DNA of 64,000 nucleotides, taken from NCBI RefSeq assembly GCF_030944625.1, contig NZ_JAUSXY010000001.1, forward strand, positions 248,001-312,000. The letters run 5' to 3'. Positions 8,796 through 18,271 of the stretch are shown in pieces (position 1 is the first letter of the stretch; each line of letters begins with the position of its first letter). The notes under the pieces are model-generated. The model did no database searches. It had not been told where the DNA came from and saw nothing but the letters and a program-made list of their open reading frames with translations. The stretch is from Arthrobacter sp. SLBN-112. GTDB taxonomy: Bacteria > Actinomycetota > Actinomycetes > Actinomycetales > Micrococcaceae. The translations under genes were made by a program, and so were the position numbers.

Positions 8796-9443
8796 GTGTC
8801 AAGCATGCCTGGGAGTGCGGGGACCGAACAGACCACCACTGTGATCATTGGCACCGGCCTGTCCGGGCTGGCCGTGGCCGCTGAACTGCGGCGCCATGGC
8901 GTGGACTCCATCGTGGTGGACGGCCTGGACATCCTGGGCGCGGCGCAGCCGGCGAACACGTCGTCGCTGCAGCGCTGCGACGCCGCTGACAGCGACACCC
9001 TCCGGGAACGGAACGAGATCCTGCGCCACCTGCGCAACTACGCCGCAAGCCACAGCGTTGACGTACGGAACACCACCCGGGCAGTGCAGCTGACCATGGT
9101 TGAAGGACCGGGGGAAACTGCCGCGCCGCAATGGCAGGTCCACACGCCTACAGGCATCCTGGTGGCTGACCACATTGTCCTGACGCGGTGCGCCCACAGC
9201 CAACTGCGGCGCATGCTCAGCGACTTTGGCATTGCCGTGGGCAAGAACGTGGCAGCGGCCATGCGCGCCATCGGCATCTACCTGGTAGGCGTGGGCGAGC
9301 TGATCACGCCATCACCGAAGGAAGTGCTGCGCCAGGCCAAGACCGTGGGCCAGGCGATCTCCGCCAAGGTCAATATAGACAACGTCCACGGATCCGGCGG
9401 CGCCTTCCCGGCAACGGGCAGCTTTGCGGTGCTGACCTGCTGA
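8796..9443 (+). CDS. Small FAD/NAD(P)-binding oxidoreductase-like protein
   Basis: 215-residue protein with an N-terminal Rossmann dinucleotide site, TVIIGTGLSGLAVAAELR, followed by IVVDG, as in FAD-dependent oxidoreductases. It is less than half the length of most monooxygenases of this class and lacks a recognisable second dinucleotide motif, so it may be a reduced family member or a remnant. The GTG at 8796 is chosen because AAGGAGGG lies nine bases before it; an ATG three codons later would be too far from that site. Substrate unknown. Confidence 0.7.
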   Translation: MSSMPGSAGTEQTTTVIIGTGLSGLAVAAELRRHGVDSIVVDGLDILGAAQPANTSSLQRCDAADSDTLRERNEILRHLRNYAASHSVDVRNTTRAVQLTMVEGPGETAAPQWQVHTPTGILVADHIVLTRCAHSQLRRMLSDFGIAVGKNVAAAMRAIGIYLVGVGELITPSPKEVLRQAKTVGQAISAKVNIDNVHGSGGAFPATGSFAVLTC

Positions 9444-9495
9444 CGGCCGCCCGCGTGCCCGCCGGCCTGGTTCCGCCTGGTACTCCGGGTGTGCG

Positions 9496-10176
9496 CTACT
9501 GCCGGGCTTCGTCGGCCAGGTCCCCGCCATCTGGCGCGTCCCCGCCCTCAGGTACGTCGCCGTCGTCCGGCATGTCGCCGTCGCCGGAAAGCCGGCGCCG
9601 GGCCAGGACGCCCAGGGTGACGAGCAATCCAACGGCCACAGCCGCAAACAGCACAATGCTCCATTGGAAGGGCTCGCCCGCAGCGGCAGGCGCGGAGGGC
9701 TCCTCCGTGACTCCCGGCTTGGCGGTGCCTATGGCCGGGACAGCACCGGCCGTCGTCGGACTTCCCGACGCCGCCGTTCCGGACGGGGCAGATCCCGACG
9801 CCGCGGTGAACGTGAAAGTCCCCTCAATCGGGTGTGAATCGGAGCTGACGACGCGCCACGCCACCGTGTACGCCCCTGCCGGGCCGCCGGAACGCAGCTT
9901 TTGGGTGGCCACGTTGTCAACGATCCGGACGGAACCGTCAGCCCATTCCGTGCCGGACGCGTCCTTGACGGAGAACGAGGAACCAATGCCCAGCGGCGGA
10001 TTGCTGAAGGTCACCGAAACTTCACCCGGCGGGGCCGCCAGCGAAGCTCCCTGTGCCGGGCTGGTGGATTCCGCAGCATCGTGCGCGGAGGCCGGCGCTG
10101 CCAGGCCCAGGGTGGCGGCTGCAAGGATGAACAAACCGAGCATCACGCTCAGCAACTGCCGGCGGACTGGGCGCAT
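9496..10176 (-). CDS. CopC-domain copper-binding protein, membrane-anchored
   Basis: 226 residues: a signal peptide ending ASA, then a CopC domain beginning directly with HDAAES, so the mature N-terminal His can bind Cu(II). A second CopC signature, SSDSHPIEGTFTF, gives the Asp and His ligands (family knowledge). A Ser/Ala/Thr-rich linker, one transmembrane helix (WSIVLFAAVAVGLLVTLGVL) and a cytoplasmic tail with repeated DGD/GGD acidic units follow. GAGGAG lies nine bases before the ATG. Likely role: extracytoplasmic copper binding or delivery. No CopD partner is adjacent. Confidence 0.9.
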   Translation of the reverse strand: MRPVRRQLLSVMLGLFILAAATLGLAAPASAHDAAESTSPAQGASLAAPPGEVSVTFSNPPLGIGSSFSVKDASGTEWADGSVRIVDNVATQKLRSGGPAGAYTVAWRVVSSDSHPIEGTFTFTAASGSAPSGTAASGSPTTAGAVPAIGTAKPGVTEEPSAPAAAGEPFQWSIVLFAAVAVGLLVTLGVLARRRLSGDGDMPDDGDVPEGGDAPDGGDLADEARQ

Positions 10177-10286
10177 GGTGGGCTGCTCCTCGTGTTGGCT
10201 TCCTTACAGACTAGGCGAATTTGGCCGACCCTACCGTGCAGCGCCCTTAGGATGCAGGTATCCCCACACATTCCCCCGGAGGACTA

Positions 10287-11726
10287 ATGCTTAAGCAAGG
10301 CTCTGCCCTGGACCGGTATTTCAAGGTCACGGAGCGCGGCTCCAACCTTTCCCGCGAGATCCGCGGCGGGTTCGCCACCTTCTTCGCCATGAGCTACATC
10401 GTGGTGCTGAACCCCCTGATCCTGTCCGGCCCCGACTCCACCGGGGCAACGCTCGGTTTCACCGCCGTGGCCGCGGTAACTGCGCTCGTAGCCGGAGTCC
10501 TGACCATCCTCATGGGTGCGTGGGGGCGGCATCCCTTCGCTCTGGCCACCGGCCTGGGCGTCAACGCCTTCGTGGCCGTGACAGTTGCCAGGAACCCGGG
10601 CCTCACCTGGCCGGACATGATGGGCCTGGTGGTCCTCTCCGGCATCACCATGCTGATCCTGGTCCTCACCGGTTTCCGCACCGCCGTCTTCAAGGCCGTC
10701 CCCGACGGGCTCAAGACAGCGATCGTGGTGGGCATCGGCCTGTTCATCGCCTTGATCGGCCTGGTCAATGCCGGGTTCGTACGGCGCATCCCGGACGTGG
10801 CAGGAACCACCGTGCCTGTGGGCCTGGGCTTCGACGGCAAGCTGCTGGGCTGGCCAACGGCCGTGTTCGTCTTCGGCCTGGTCCTGACCATCGCCTTGGT
10901 GGTGCGCAAGATCAAGGGCGCCATCCTGATCGGCATCATCACCTCCACGGTGCTGTCCGTCATCCTTGAAATGACCCTCCACATCGGCCCCAGCTTCGAC
11001 GGCAAGACCTCCAACCCGCAGGGCTGGTCCCTGGTGGCCCCCACGTTCACCGGCTGGTCCGCCCCGGACCTTTCCCTGATCGGCAAGGCCAACCCGTTCG
11101 GGGCGTTCTCCGATCTCGGCTTCGTGGCCGCCACCCTGCTGGCCTTCGTTATCTTGCTCAGCATCTTCTTCGACGCCATGGGCACCATGGTGGGCCTGGC
11201 CAACGAAGCCGGCACGGTTGACGAAAACGGCAACATTCCCGACGTCGACCGCGTGCTCCAGGTGGACGCCCTCGGTGCGATCATCGGCGGCGGCGCGTCC
11301 GTCTCCTCCAACCAGATCTACGTCGAAGCCGGCGCCGGCATTGGCGAAGGCGCCCGGACCGGCGTCGCCTCCATCGTCACCGGCCTGCTGTTCCTGGTGG
11401 CCATGTTCTTCACCCCGCTGATCAACCTGGTCCCGTTCGAGGCCGTGGCTCCGGCGCTGGTGGTGGTGGGCTTCATGATGGTGTCCCAGGTGGGCAAGAT
11501 CGACTGGCAGGACTGGGGCATTGCCATTCCGGCGTTCCTGACCTTCACCCTCATGCCGTTCACCTACTCCATCGCCAACGGCCTGGGCGCCGGCTTCATC
11601 GCCTATGTCCTGATCCGCACGGTCCAGGGCAGGGTCAAGGACATCCACCCGCTGATGTGGGCTGTGGCCGCGGCGTTCCTGCTGTTCTTCGCCATCGGCC
11701 CGATCGAGGCCGCCCTCGGCATGTAG
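10287..11726 (+). CDS. NCS2 family permease, AzgA-like (guanine/hypoxanthine)
   Basis: 479-residue membrane permease of the AzgA branch of NCS2. The N-terminus (LDRYFKVTERGSNLSREIRGG) followed by FFAMSYIVVLNP is characteristic of that branch, as is FDAMGTMVGLANEAG in the middle. About 12-14 hydrophobic segments are visible, ending with FAIGPIEAALGM. AzgA proteins import adenine, guanine or hypoxanthine with protons (family knowledge). GGAGG lies just before the ATG. It stands alone, divergent from copC and convergent with the antiporter gene, with a terminator between. Confidence 0.93.
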   Translation: MLKQGSALDRYFKVTERGSNLSREIRGGFATFFAMSYIVVLNPLILSGPDSTGATLGFTAVAAVTALVAGVLTILMGAWGRHPFALATGLGVNAFVAVTVARNPGLTWPDMMGLVVLSGITMLILVLTGFRTAVFKAVPDGLKTAIVVGIGLFIALIGLVNAGFVRRIPDVAGTTVPVGLGFDGKLLGWPTAVFVFGLVLTIALVVRKIKGAILIGIITSTVLSVILEMTLHIGPSFDGKTSNPQGWSLVAPTFTGWSAPDLSLIGKANPFGAFSDLGFVAATLLAFVILLSIFFDAMGTMVGLANEAGTVDENGNIPDVDRVLQVDALGAIIGGGASVSSNQIYVEAGAGIGEGARTGVASIVTGLLFLVAMFFTPLINLVPFEAVAPALVVVGFMMVSQVGKIDWQDWGIAIPAFLTFTLMPFTYSIANGLGAGFIAYVLIRTVQGRVKDIHPLMWAVAAAFLLFFAIGPIEAALGM

Positions 11727-11741
11727 CCACTGCAATGTACG

Positions 11742-11775
11742 GAGGGCTGGTGCGGCGTCTGCCGTGCCGGCCCTC
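11742..11775. terminator. Hairpin between convergent permease and antiporter genes
   Basis: A 15-base stem with three G-U pairs and a GTCT loop (GAGGGCTGGTGCGGC and its partner), placed 16 bases after the permease stop. Little T-rich sequence follows, as is common in GC-rich actinobacteria. It could serve both strands. Confidence 0.6.
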
Positions 11776-11803
11776 TGTCTATACCGGCGCCTATGCCGGC
11801 TGA

Positions 11804-13108
11804 CTATACCGGCGTGTTTGGCGCGAGTCCCTCGTCCCCGGAAACCGCCAGCGCCCGCTTCTCGCGAAGCCGGTCCAGCCGGTTCATCAGCGGCGAGGTG
11901 GTGGCCCCGTGGATCACGATGGACAACGCCACCACCAACCCCACAAACGACCACAGCCAGTGCGCCTGGTCAGCGAAATGGCCCTCCCCCAGCGCGAAGG
12001 CCAGGTAGTACAGCGACCCGATGCCGCGGATGCCGAAGAATGACAGCGCCACGCGTTCGCGCGGCCCGGTCTTGCCGCCCAGCAGCCCCAGCCAGCCCGC
12101 CAGGGGCCTTACCACCAGCAGGAACGCCAAGGCCACCAGCACCTCCGCCGGGCCGATTCCGGCGAGGAGTCCGCGCGCGATGGCACCCCCGAGCAGGACC
12201 AGGATCACCACCGTCAGGAGCCGTTCGAGCTGCTCCACGTAGGAGTGCAGCACCCGGTGGTAGCCGTGGCTCCGCTCAGCTGCTCGGATGGTCACGGCAC
12301 ACACGAACACCGCGATGAACCCGTAGCCTTCCGCCAGCTGCGTCAGCCCGTACGCCAGGAACGTGGCCGCCAGGGCCACGAAGCCCTCCGAGTGGTTGGA
12401 AAGCCGCAGGCTGTCCCGGCGGGCAGAGAAGAAAAGCATCGCCAGCAGTTTTCCGGTCAGGAAGCCCACCAGCAGTCCCAGGGCCAGCCGCCACAGCACG
12501 TCCACCCCGAACCATTCGGGAAACCAGGCCGACGGCGAGGCCCCGGCCACGCTGATGGCGATGGCAAGGTAGACGAACGGGAAAGCCAACCCGTCGTTGA
12601 GGCCGGCCTCCGAGGTGAGGCCGAAGCGCACCTCATCTTCCTTTTCGACGCCGTCCTCCTCGTCCGCCGGTTCGCCCACCTGCACCTCGGAGGCCAGGAC
12701 CGGGTCCGTCGGGGCCAGGCTGGCAGCCACCAGCAGCGCCGCACCGAGCCCGAGGCCCAGGAACCACATGCCCAGCAGCGTCAGGCCAACGATGCACAGG
12801 GGCATGGCTATACCCAGCAGCCGCCAAGTGGTGGACCAGCGCTTGCGCCCCACCGGCCGGTCCAGGGCCAGCCCGGCGCCCATCAGCGAAATGATGACGC
12901 AGATTTCCGCCAGGTGCATCACGAAGCCGCGGTGCTCCACCGGGTTGGGATCCGGGAGCGATGGAATCAACGCAAAAGCGCCCATGCCGGCACCTAGGAA
13001 GACCATGGGCATGGACAGGGGCATGTTGCGCAGCAGCTTCGGAAGGACCGCGGCGACGAAGACGGCAGCGCCGGCGGCGGCAAAGATGATGTTAGCGGCG
13101 TCGAACAT
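11804..13108 (-). CDS. Na+/H+ antiporter (CPA1-type)
   Basis: 434-residue integral membrane protein with about 12 helices, starting FDAANIIFAAAGAAVFVAAV. AASLAPTDPVLASEVQVG and GLNDGLAFPFVYLA contain the acidic pair in membrane segments typical of CPA1 cation:proton antiporters. It moves Na+ or K+ against H+ for pH and salt tolerance (family knowledge). The ATG at 13108 is preferred over an upstream in-frame start because GGAGG precedes it at normal distance. It is divergent from hutG. Confidence 0.9.
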   Translation of the reverse strand: MFDAANIIFAAAGAAVFVAAVLPKLLRNMPLSMPMVFLGAGMGAFALIPSLPDPNPVEHRGFVMHLAEICVIISLMGAGLALDRPVGRKRWSTTWRLLGIAMPLCIVGLTLLGMWFLGLGLGAALLVAASLAPTDPVLASEVQVGEPADEEDGVEKEDEVRFGLTSEAGLNDGLAFPFVYLAIAISVAGASPSAWFPEWFGVDVLWRLALGLLVGFLTGKLLAMLFFSARRDSLRLSNHSEGFVALAATFLAYGLTQLAEGYGFIAVFVCAVTIRAAERSHGYHRVLHSYVEQLERLLTVVILVLLGGAIARGLLAGIGPAEVLVALAFLLVVRPLAGWLGLLGGKTGPRERVALSFFGIRGIGSLYYLAFALGEGHFADQAHWLWSFVGLVVALSIVIHGATTSPLMNRLDRLREKRALAVSGDEGLAPNTPV

Positions 13109-13281
13109 GGGCGGCCTCCAGCCTGGGAATGTGCGTGGTTCCGGCACAGGCACGTCACGCTTCGATCTGGCCGACCGCTCTCACCCTATCCCCTGCCCCC
13201 GCCGGGGTTGGTTCTTGGATCCCGGACAGGACGACGACGGCGGCGCTGGTTTTTGTGCCCGGCATGCGGTGAGCTTGAAAC

Positions 13282-14271
13282 ATGCCCTTCCATTCCCCAG
13301 CCGTCGATGTCCCGCCGCAACCTTGGACAGGGAGGTACGACGGCGACGGACCGGAACACCGCCGCTGGTGGCAGGCAGTGACCATGGAAAGTCAGCCGGG
13401 GCCGGTGGACGCGCCGGGCGGCCGGAGTGCCGGGCATCCAGTGGCATCCGGCCGCAAGCCGGTGGCCCTGCTGGGCTTCGCCAGCGACGAGGGCGTGCGC
13501 CGGAACAAGGGCCGCATCGGGGCGGAAGCCGCACCGGCGGCGCTGCGACAAGCACTGGGCCCGCTGGCGTTCCATCTGGACCGCACCGTTGCCGATCATG
13601 GGGACGTGGTGGTGTCCGGGGACCGGTTGGAGGCCGGCCAGGAACGGTTGGGCCAGTCGGTAGCCTCCCTGCTCGATGCCGGCCACCAGACTGTCGTCCT
13701 GGGCGGGGGCCACGAAACCGCCTACGCCAGCTACCTTGGCGTCAGTGCGTCGGCGGCGGTCCGCAGCGGGCAGCGCCTGGGCGTGCTGAACCTTGATGCC
13801 CACTTCGACCTCCGCGACGAAGCGGTTCCAAGCTCCGGGACGCCGTTCCTGCAAATGGCACGCGCGGAAGCGGACGCCGGGCGCGACTTCCGCTACGCCG
13901 TCGTCGGTATCTCGGAGCCGAACAACACCCGGGCCCTGTTCGATACCGCCAGAAAACTGGGCGTCGGGTACCTGCTGGACGAAGACTGCGAGGCGGAACG
14001 GGTCCAGGCCTTCGTGGCGGACTTCCTGGCGGAAACCGACGTCCTGTACCTGACCATCGACCTTGACGTGCTGCCCGCCGCGGTGGCCCCCGGCGTCAGC
14101 GCCCCCGCGGCCTACGGTGTGCCGCTCCCGGTCATCATGGCGGTGTGCCGGCAGGTGGCGCGGAGCGGAAAGCTGCTGCACCTTGACGTGGCGGAGCTGA
14201 ACCCGGCGTTCGACGTCGACGGCCGGACCGCACGCACGGCCGCCCGGCTGGTGGATACGCTGCTGCGCTGA
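13282..14271 (+). CDS. hutG: Formimidoylglutamase
   Basis: 329-residue ureohydrolase-fold enzyme that splits N-formimidoyl-L-glutamate into glutamate and formamide, the last step of one histidine degradation route. The metal ligands are visible: GGGHE, LDAHFDLR and TIDLDVLPA, the manganese-binding motifs of the arginase family. The N-terminal WTGRYDGDGPEHRRWWQ is typical of HutG. It lies about 8 kb from hutH and hutU in this window, on the other strand, and lacks the IclR-type operator found near hutU. The ribosome site before the ATG is weak. Confidence 0.9.
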   Translation: MPFHSPAVDVPPQPWTGRYDGDGPEHRRWWQAVTMESQPGPVDAPGGRSAGHPVASGRKPVALLGFASDEGVRRNKGRIGAEAAPAALRQALGPLAFHLDRTVADHGDVVVSGDRLEAGQERLGQSVASLLDAGHQTVVLGGGHETAYASYLGVSASAAVRSGQRLGVLNLDAHFDLRDEAVPSSGTPFLQMARAEADAGRDFRYAVVGISEPNNTRALFDTARKLGVGYLLDEDCEAERVQAFVADFLAETDVLYLTIDLDVLPAAVAPGVSAPAAYGVPLPVIMAVCRQVARSGKLLHLDVAELNPAFDVDGRTARTAARLVDTLLR

Positions 14272-14293
14272 CAGTCCCTGGCGGTCAGCCGGG

Positions 14294-14959
14294 TCAGGCC
14301 TTCAAAACGTAACGCCGTTCCGGCCGCCCCACCCCGTACTTGAGCCGGACATCCAGCAGGCCTTCGTCGTGCAGGTACTCCAGGTAGCGACGGGCGCTGA
14401 CGCGGGAGGTTCCGAGCTCCTGCGCCACCTCGGCGGCGGACACGTCAGCGGCGGCAGCGTTAAGAGCGGCCTCCACCAGCTTCAGGGTCTCGATGCTGCA
14501 GCCCTTGGGCAGCGGACGTTCGGCGCGGTCCAGGCCGAACACCCGATTAACGTCCGATTGTTCGGCAACCTCCTTGGCAGCATCCAGGCCCTGGTAGGCG
14601 TTGCGGTAGTACTCCAGCCGCTCCTGCAGGTCCGATTGGGAAAACGGCTTGATCAGGTAGTGGACGATGCCGCCCCGGAGCGCCTTCCGCACCGTTTCAA
14701 CTTCGCGGGCGGCACTGATCACCAGGACGTCCAGTTCGGGGGCCACGCTGCGCAGCCGGTGCATCAGGTCCAGGCCGTTCACATCGGGCAGGTGGATGTC
14801 CAGCAGCACCAGGTCCGGCCTGAGCCGTTGGGTCTCGGCAACTGCCTGCGCGCCGGTGTGGGCCGCTCCCACCACGGTGAAGCCGGGTGTGCGCTGGATG
14901 AAGCCGGCGTGCACCTTTGCCACCATGAAATCGTCGTCGACGATCAGGACCTTGATCAT
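14294..14959 (-). CDS. Response regulator, CitB/DctR-like
   Basis: 221 residues: a receiver domain with the acidic pocket DDD (8-10) and phosphoacceptor Asp54 in LVLLDIHLPD, followed by a C-terminal DNA-binding region with a helix-turn-helix (VSAAEVAQELGTSRVSARRY). This is the CitB/DcuR arrangement. It is coupled to the sensor kinase by a four-base overlap and lies back to back with tctCBA, which it probably activates when a di- or tricarboxylate is sensed outside the cell (inference from context). Confidence 0.93.
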   Translation of the reverse strand: MIKVLIVDDDFMVAKVHAGFIQRTPGFTVVGAAHTGAQAVAETQRLRPDLVLLDIHLPDVNGLDLMHRLRSVAPELDVLVISAAREVETVRKALRGGIVHYLIKPFSQSDLQERLEYYRNAYQGLDAAKEVAEQSDVNRVFGLDRAERPLPKGCSIETLKLVEAALNAAAADVSAAEVAQELGTSRVSARRYLEYLHDEGLLDVRLKYGVGRPERRYVLKA

Positions 14960-16554
14960 GCCTGGGTACTCCCTCGTTTCAGCACGGCCGTAAAGACCGC
15001 CCCGTGGTCGTTGGCCACCGTCAGGTTCCCGCCGCCGCGGCGGCAGACAACCCGGGACATCGCCAGCCCGAAGCCGCGGCTGCCCGCCGGTCCGGGTTCC
15101 TTGGTGGTAAAGCCCTGGCGGAAGATGTGGTCGGCTGAACCGCCCGGGACGCCGGCTCCGTTGTCCCGCACCGTCACCACCACGTCTCCCCCGGCGCTGC
15201 CTTCCACCAGCACCCTGACGGCCGCCTGCGGAAGCCCGGTGACGGCGTCGAACGCGTTGTCAACGAGGTTCCCCACCACCGTGGTGAGGTCCCGGGACAG
15301 CGCGTCATCAACCTTGTCCAGCCCCGAGTCCGGGTCCAGTTGCAGGGCCACCCCACGCTCGGCGGCCAGGCTGGACTTGGCGATCAGCAGGGCGGCGAGC
15401 GCAGGATCGGCGATCCGGCCGGTCACCTCATCGTTAAGCCGGGTCCGGTCCACCGTGGCGCCGTTGACGAACTGGACCACGGAATCGTACTCGCCGATCT
15501 GGATCAGGCCGGAGATGACATGAAGCTGGTTGGCGAACTCGTGCGCCTGGGCCCGAAGGGTGTCCGTGGCGGTGCGGGTGGCGCCCAGTTCGTGCTCAAG
15601 CTCTGAGAGTTCTGTCCGGTCGCGGAGCGTGGCCACCGAGCCGATCACCTTGCCGCGGGACCGGATGGGAACCCGGTTCATCACCACCAGGCGGTCCCCG
15701 ACGAGCACCAGCCGGTCCGGTCCGGGCTGGTCCCCCGTGAGGACTTCCTTGAGAGCCGGTTCGACAGCCAGTCCGGACACGCGTTTGCCCACGCAATCCG
15801 GCGGGAGCCCCAGCAGCGACCGCGCACTGTGGTTGGCCACCGTGATCCGCTCATGCAGGTCGAGCGCCACCACGCCCTCCTTGAGGCCGTGCAGCATGGC
15901 CTCCCGATTTTCCACCAGGCTGGTGATTTCGCTGGGTTCCATGCCGAGGGTCTGCCGCTTGACCCTGCGGGACAGCAGGAGGGAGCCGGCGAGGCCCAGG
16001 ACGCTGGCGACCCCAAGGTAGGTGAGGAGATTGGGGACGGCATCGCCCAGCCGCTCAAGCACGGTGGGATAGTTGCGGCTGATGGAAGCGATCCCGATCA
16101 TGCGGCCGGCGTCGTCAAGGACCGGAACGTGGGCGGACAGGAGCGGGGCGGGCGTCCCGCCCACCACTCCGGTCCAGGCCCGGCCTTCCATCACCCTGCT
16201 CTCGCCGAGCTCCAGCGGCTCGCCCAGCAGGCTGGGGTCCGAGGAGGCCACCACGGTGCGGTCAAGTTTTGCCAGCGCCACCCTGGAGGAACCCGAGACG
16301 ATGCGCACCGACTCGGCCACCGCGGGCAACACGGCACCGCCACGCGGTTCAGTGTCCGGAAGGAGTTCCCGCACCACCGGATTGCCGCCCAGCGCTTCCG
16401 CGGCCGACAGCGCACGTCTGCCCTCGGTCCGTTCGAAGGCCGCCGCGGACTGGGCCAGGGAGATGGCCACCACGCCCACCAGCACCGCCAGGACAATGAG
16501 CAACTGCAGCAGAAGGTACTGCCCGGCAAGGGACATTCCTCGTCGTCGAGTCAC
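14956..16554 (-). CDS. Sensor histidine kinase, CitA/DcuS-like
   Basis: 532-residue membrane sensor. The first helix (LLQLLIVLAVLVGVVAISLA) and a second near residue 180 (YLGVASVLGLAGSLLLS) flank an extracytoplasmic sensor domain of about 140 residues. A PAS region follows, then the phosphorylated His in AHEFANQLHVISGLIQ, and the ATPase motifs NLVDNAFDAV, VRDNGAGVP and GSRGFGLAM. This order is that of the CitA/DcuS family, which detects citrate or C4-dicarboxylates. Its start faces tctC across about 205 bases of shared control region. Confidence 0.93.
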   Translation of the reverse strand: MTRRRGMSLAGQYLLLQLLIVLAVLVGVVAISLAQSAAAFERTEGRRALSAAEALGGNPVVRELLPDTEPRGGAVLPAVAESVRIVSGSSRVALAKLDRTVVASSDPSLLGEPLELGESRVMEGRAWTGVVGGTPAPLLSAHVPVLDDAGRMIGIASISRNYPTVLERLGDAVPNLLTYLGVASVLGLAGSLLLSRRVKRQTLGMEPSEITSLVENREAMLHGLKEGVVALDLHERITVANHSARSLLGLPPDCVGKRVSGLAVEPALKEVLTGDQPGPDRLVLVGDRLVVMNRVPIRSRGKVIGSVATLRDRTELSELEHELGATRTATDTLRAQAHEFANQLHVISGLIQIGEYDSVVQFVNGATVDRTRLNDEVTGRIADPALAALLIAKSSLAAERGVALQLDPDSGLDKVDDALSRDLTTVVGNLVDNAFDAVTGLPQAAVRVLVEGSAGGDVVVTVRDNGAGVPGGSADHIFRQGFTTKEPGPAGSRGFGLAMSRVVCRRGGGNLTVANDHGAVFTAVLKRGSTQA

Positions 16555-16760
16555 AATGGTCTTCCTGGTGTTCCGGGGGGCGATACCCGGGAACTATATC
16601 CCAAAGCCCGCGGCGGGGACGTTGCGGGGTGTTTGAAGCGTGAACGCAATGAACACAACTTTCTCTGCGTACACAAGAGTGATGGCCGTCACCTGCGCCC
16701 CTAGCATCGGAACCACCCAGTCAGCCGATGCTGATCAGATTTTGATGAGAAGAGGAATAC
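16555..16760 (+). promoter_or_regulatory. Divergent control region between the sensor kinase and tctC
   Basis: About 205 bases, less GC-rich around 16635-16690, with short direct repeats GAACGCAA and GAACACAA that could be response-regulator sites. AGAGGA lies just before the tctC start. Promoter assignment is tentative. Confidence 0.4.
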
Positions 16761-17771
16761 ATGCGCCAGATCCGCGCATTGCGAGTTGCCGCCATTGCCG
16801 CCGGCATCGCCCTGATGGCCACCGGTTGCGGTGCCACCAGCAAGGGCTCCACGGGTTCGGAAAGTTCCGGCGCCGCTGCCGGTCCCATCACCGGCCTGCA
16901 GATCATGGTCCCCAACACCCCCGGCGGCGGCTACGACACCACCGCCCGCGCCGCCGCCAAGGTCCTCGATGACGAGAAGATTTCCACCAACACCGAAGTC
17001 TTCAACCTGGCCGGCGCCGGCGGCACCGTGGGCCTGGCCCGGATCGTCAACGAAAAGGGCAACGGCGACCTCGCCATGCTCATGGGCCTGGGCGTCGTGG
17101 GTGCCAGCTACACCAACAAGTCCGAGTCCAAGCTGACGGACACCACCCCACTGGCCCGCCTCATCGAAGAGCCCGGCGCCATCATGGTCAGCAAGGACTC
17201 GCCCTACAAGACCATCGATGACCTGGTGAAGGCCTGGAAGGCCGATCCCGGCTCCATCTCAGTAGGCGGCGGCTCCTCCCCCGGCGGCCCGGACCACCTC
17301 CTGCCGATGCAGCTTGCAGGTGCCGTGGGCATCGACGCCACCAAGGTCAACTTCGTCTCCTACGACGGCGGCGGCGACCTCCTGCCCGCGATCCTCGGCA
17401 ACAAGCTCGGCTTCGCCGCCTCCGGCGCCGGGGAGTACCTGAAGCAGATCGAATCCGGCGAGGTCCGCGTCCTGGCCACCAGCGGCGAGAAGCGCCTCGA
17501 CGGCGTGGACGCACCCACGCTCAAGGAATCCAACATCGACCTGGTGTTCACCAACTGGCGCGGCGTGGTGGCCCCTCCGGGAATCAGCGACAAGGACAAG
17601 GCTGCCCTGATTGCGGCCCTGGAAAAGATGCACGGCACCGACGGCTGGAAGGAAGCGCTGAAGACCCACAGCTGGACCGATGCCTTCATCACCGGTGACC
17701 AGTTCAAGTCCTTCCTCACCGAGCAGGACAAGCGCGTAGCCGACGTCCTCACCAAGCTCGGGCTGGCGTGA
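16761..17771 (+). CDS. tctC: Tripartite tricarboxylate transporter substrate-binding lipoprotein
   Basis: 336-residue solute-binding protein (TctC/Bug family). A lipoprotein signal ends in the lipobox LMATGC, so it is anchored outside the membrane. The family motif [18 protein letters not shown] follows at about residue 52, and the segment [14 protein letters not shown] is also typical. It captures a carboxylate such as citrate and hands it to TctA/TctB. It is the first gene of tctCBA; its TGA overlaps the tctB start by four bases. Regulation by the divergent CitA/CitB-like pair is inferred. Confidence 0.95.
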   Translation: MRQIRALRVAAIAAGIALMATGCGATSKGSTGSESSGAAAGPITGLQIMVPNTPGGGYDTTARAAAKVLDDEKISTNTEVFNLAGAGGTVGLARIVNEKGNGDLAMLMGLGVVGASYTNKSESKLTDTTPLARLIEEPGAIMVSKDSPYKTIDDLVKAWKADPGSISVGGGSSPGGPDHLLPMQLAGAVGIDATKVNFVSYDGGGDLLPAILGNKLGFAASGAGEYLKQIESGEVRVLATSGEKRLDGVDAPTLKESNIDLVFTNWRGVVAPPGISDKDKAALIAALEKMHGTDGWKEALKTHSWTDAFITGDQFKSFLTEQDKRVADVLTKLGLA

Positions 17772-18271
17772 CGTCCCTGACCACAGGCCTCAAAGGCCGC
17801 TCCGAGCTGGGCGTTGCCCTCCTGCTCGGGGCGGCCGGCGTCCTGGTCTTCCTGGACGCCAACGGCCTGGCGACCCCGTATTCGAAATCCGACCCGGTGG
17901 GGCCCAAGACCGTTCCGTTCATCGTGGCCGGAATGCTGGTGGTCTGCGCCGTGCTGCTGGCCCTCAACGTCCTGCGCGGCGGCAAGGGCGAGGCCGAGGG
18001 TGGCGAAGACGTCGACCTCACCCATCCCGCGGACTGGAAGACCGTCCTGCCGCTGGCAGGAACCTTCATCCTGAACATCCTGCTGATCGACTGGGCCGGG
18101 TGGGTGATCTCCGGGACCGTCCTGTTCTGGGGCAGCGTCCTGGCCCTTGGCAGCCGCCGCTACGTCCGGGACGGACTGATCTCCGTGGCGTTGTCCCTGC
18201 TGACCTTCTACGGCTTCTACCTGGGCCTTGGCATCGCGCTGCCGGCCGGCCTCCTGGAAGGAATCCTCTAA
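17768..18271 (+). CDS. tctB: Tripartite tricarboxylate transporter small membrane subunit
   Basis: 167 residues with four predicted helices (for example [19 protein letters not shown] and [20 protein letters not shown]), the size and layout of TctB. It forms the membrane complex with TctA. The GTG start overlaps the tctC stop (GTGA) and its TAA overlaps the tctA ATG by one base, so all three are translated in step. Confidence 0.92.
   Translation: MTSLTTGLKGRSELGVALLLGAAGVLVFLDANGLATPYSKSDPVGPKTVPFIVAGMLVVCAVLLALNVLRGGKGEAEGGEDVDLTHPADWKTVLPLAGTFILNILLIDWAGWVISGTVLFWGSVLALGSRRYVRDGLISVALSLLTFYGFYLGLGIALPAGLLEGIL

Noticed and set aside
10284..11954. A 556-codon minus-strand open frame opposite the AzgA-like permease
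   Set aside because: Histidine/glycine/glutamate-rich composition without domains; a mirror of the permease gene.
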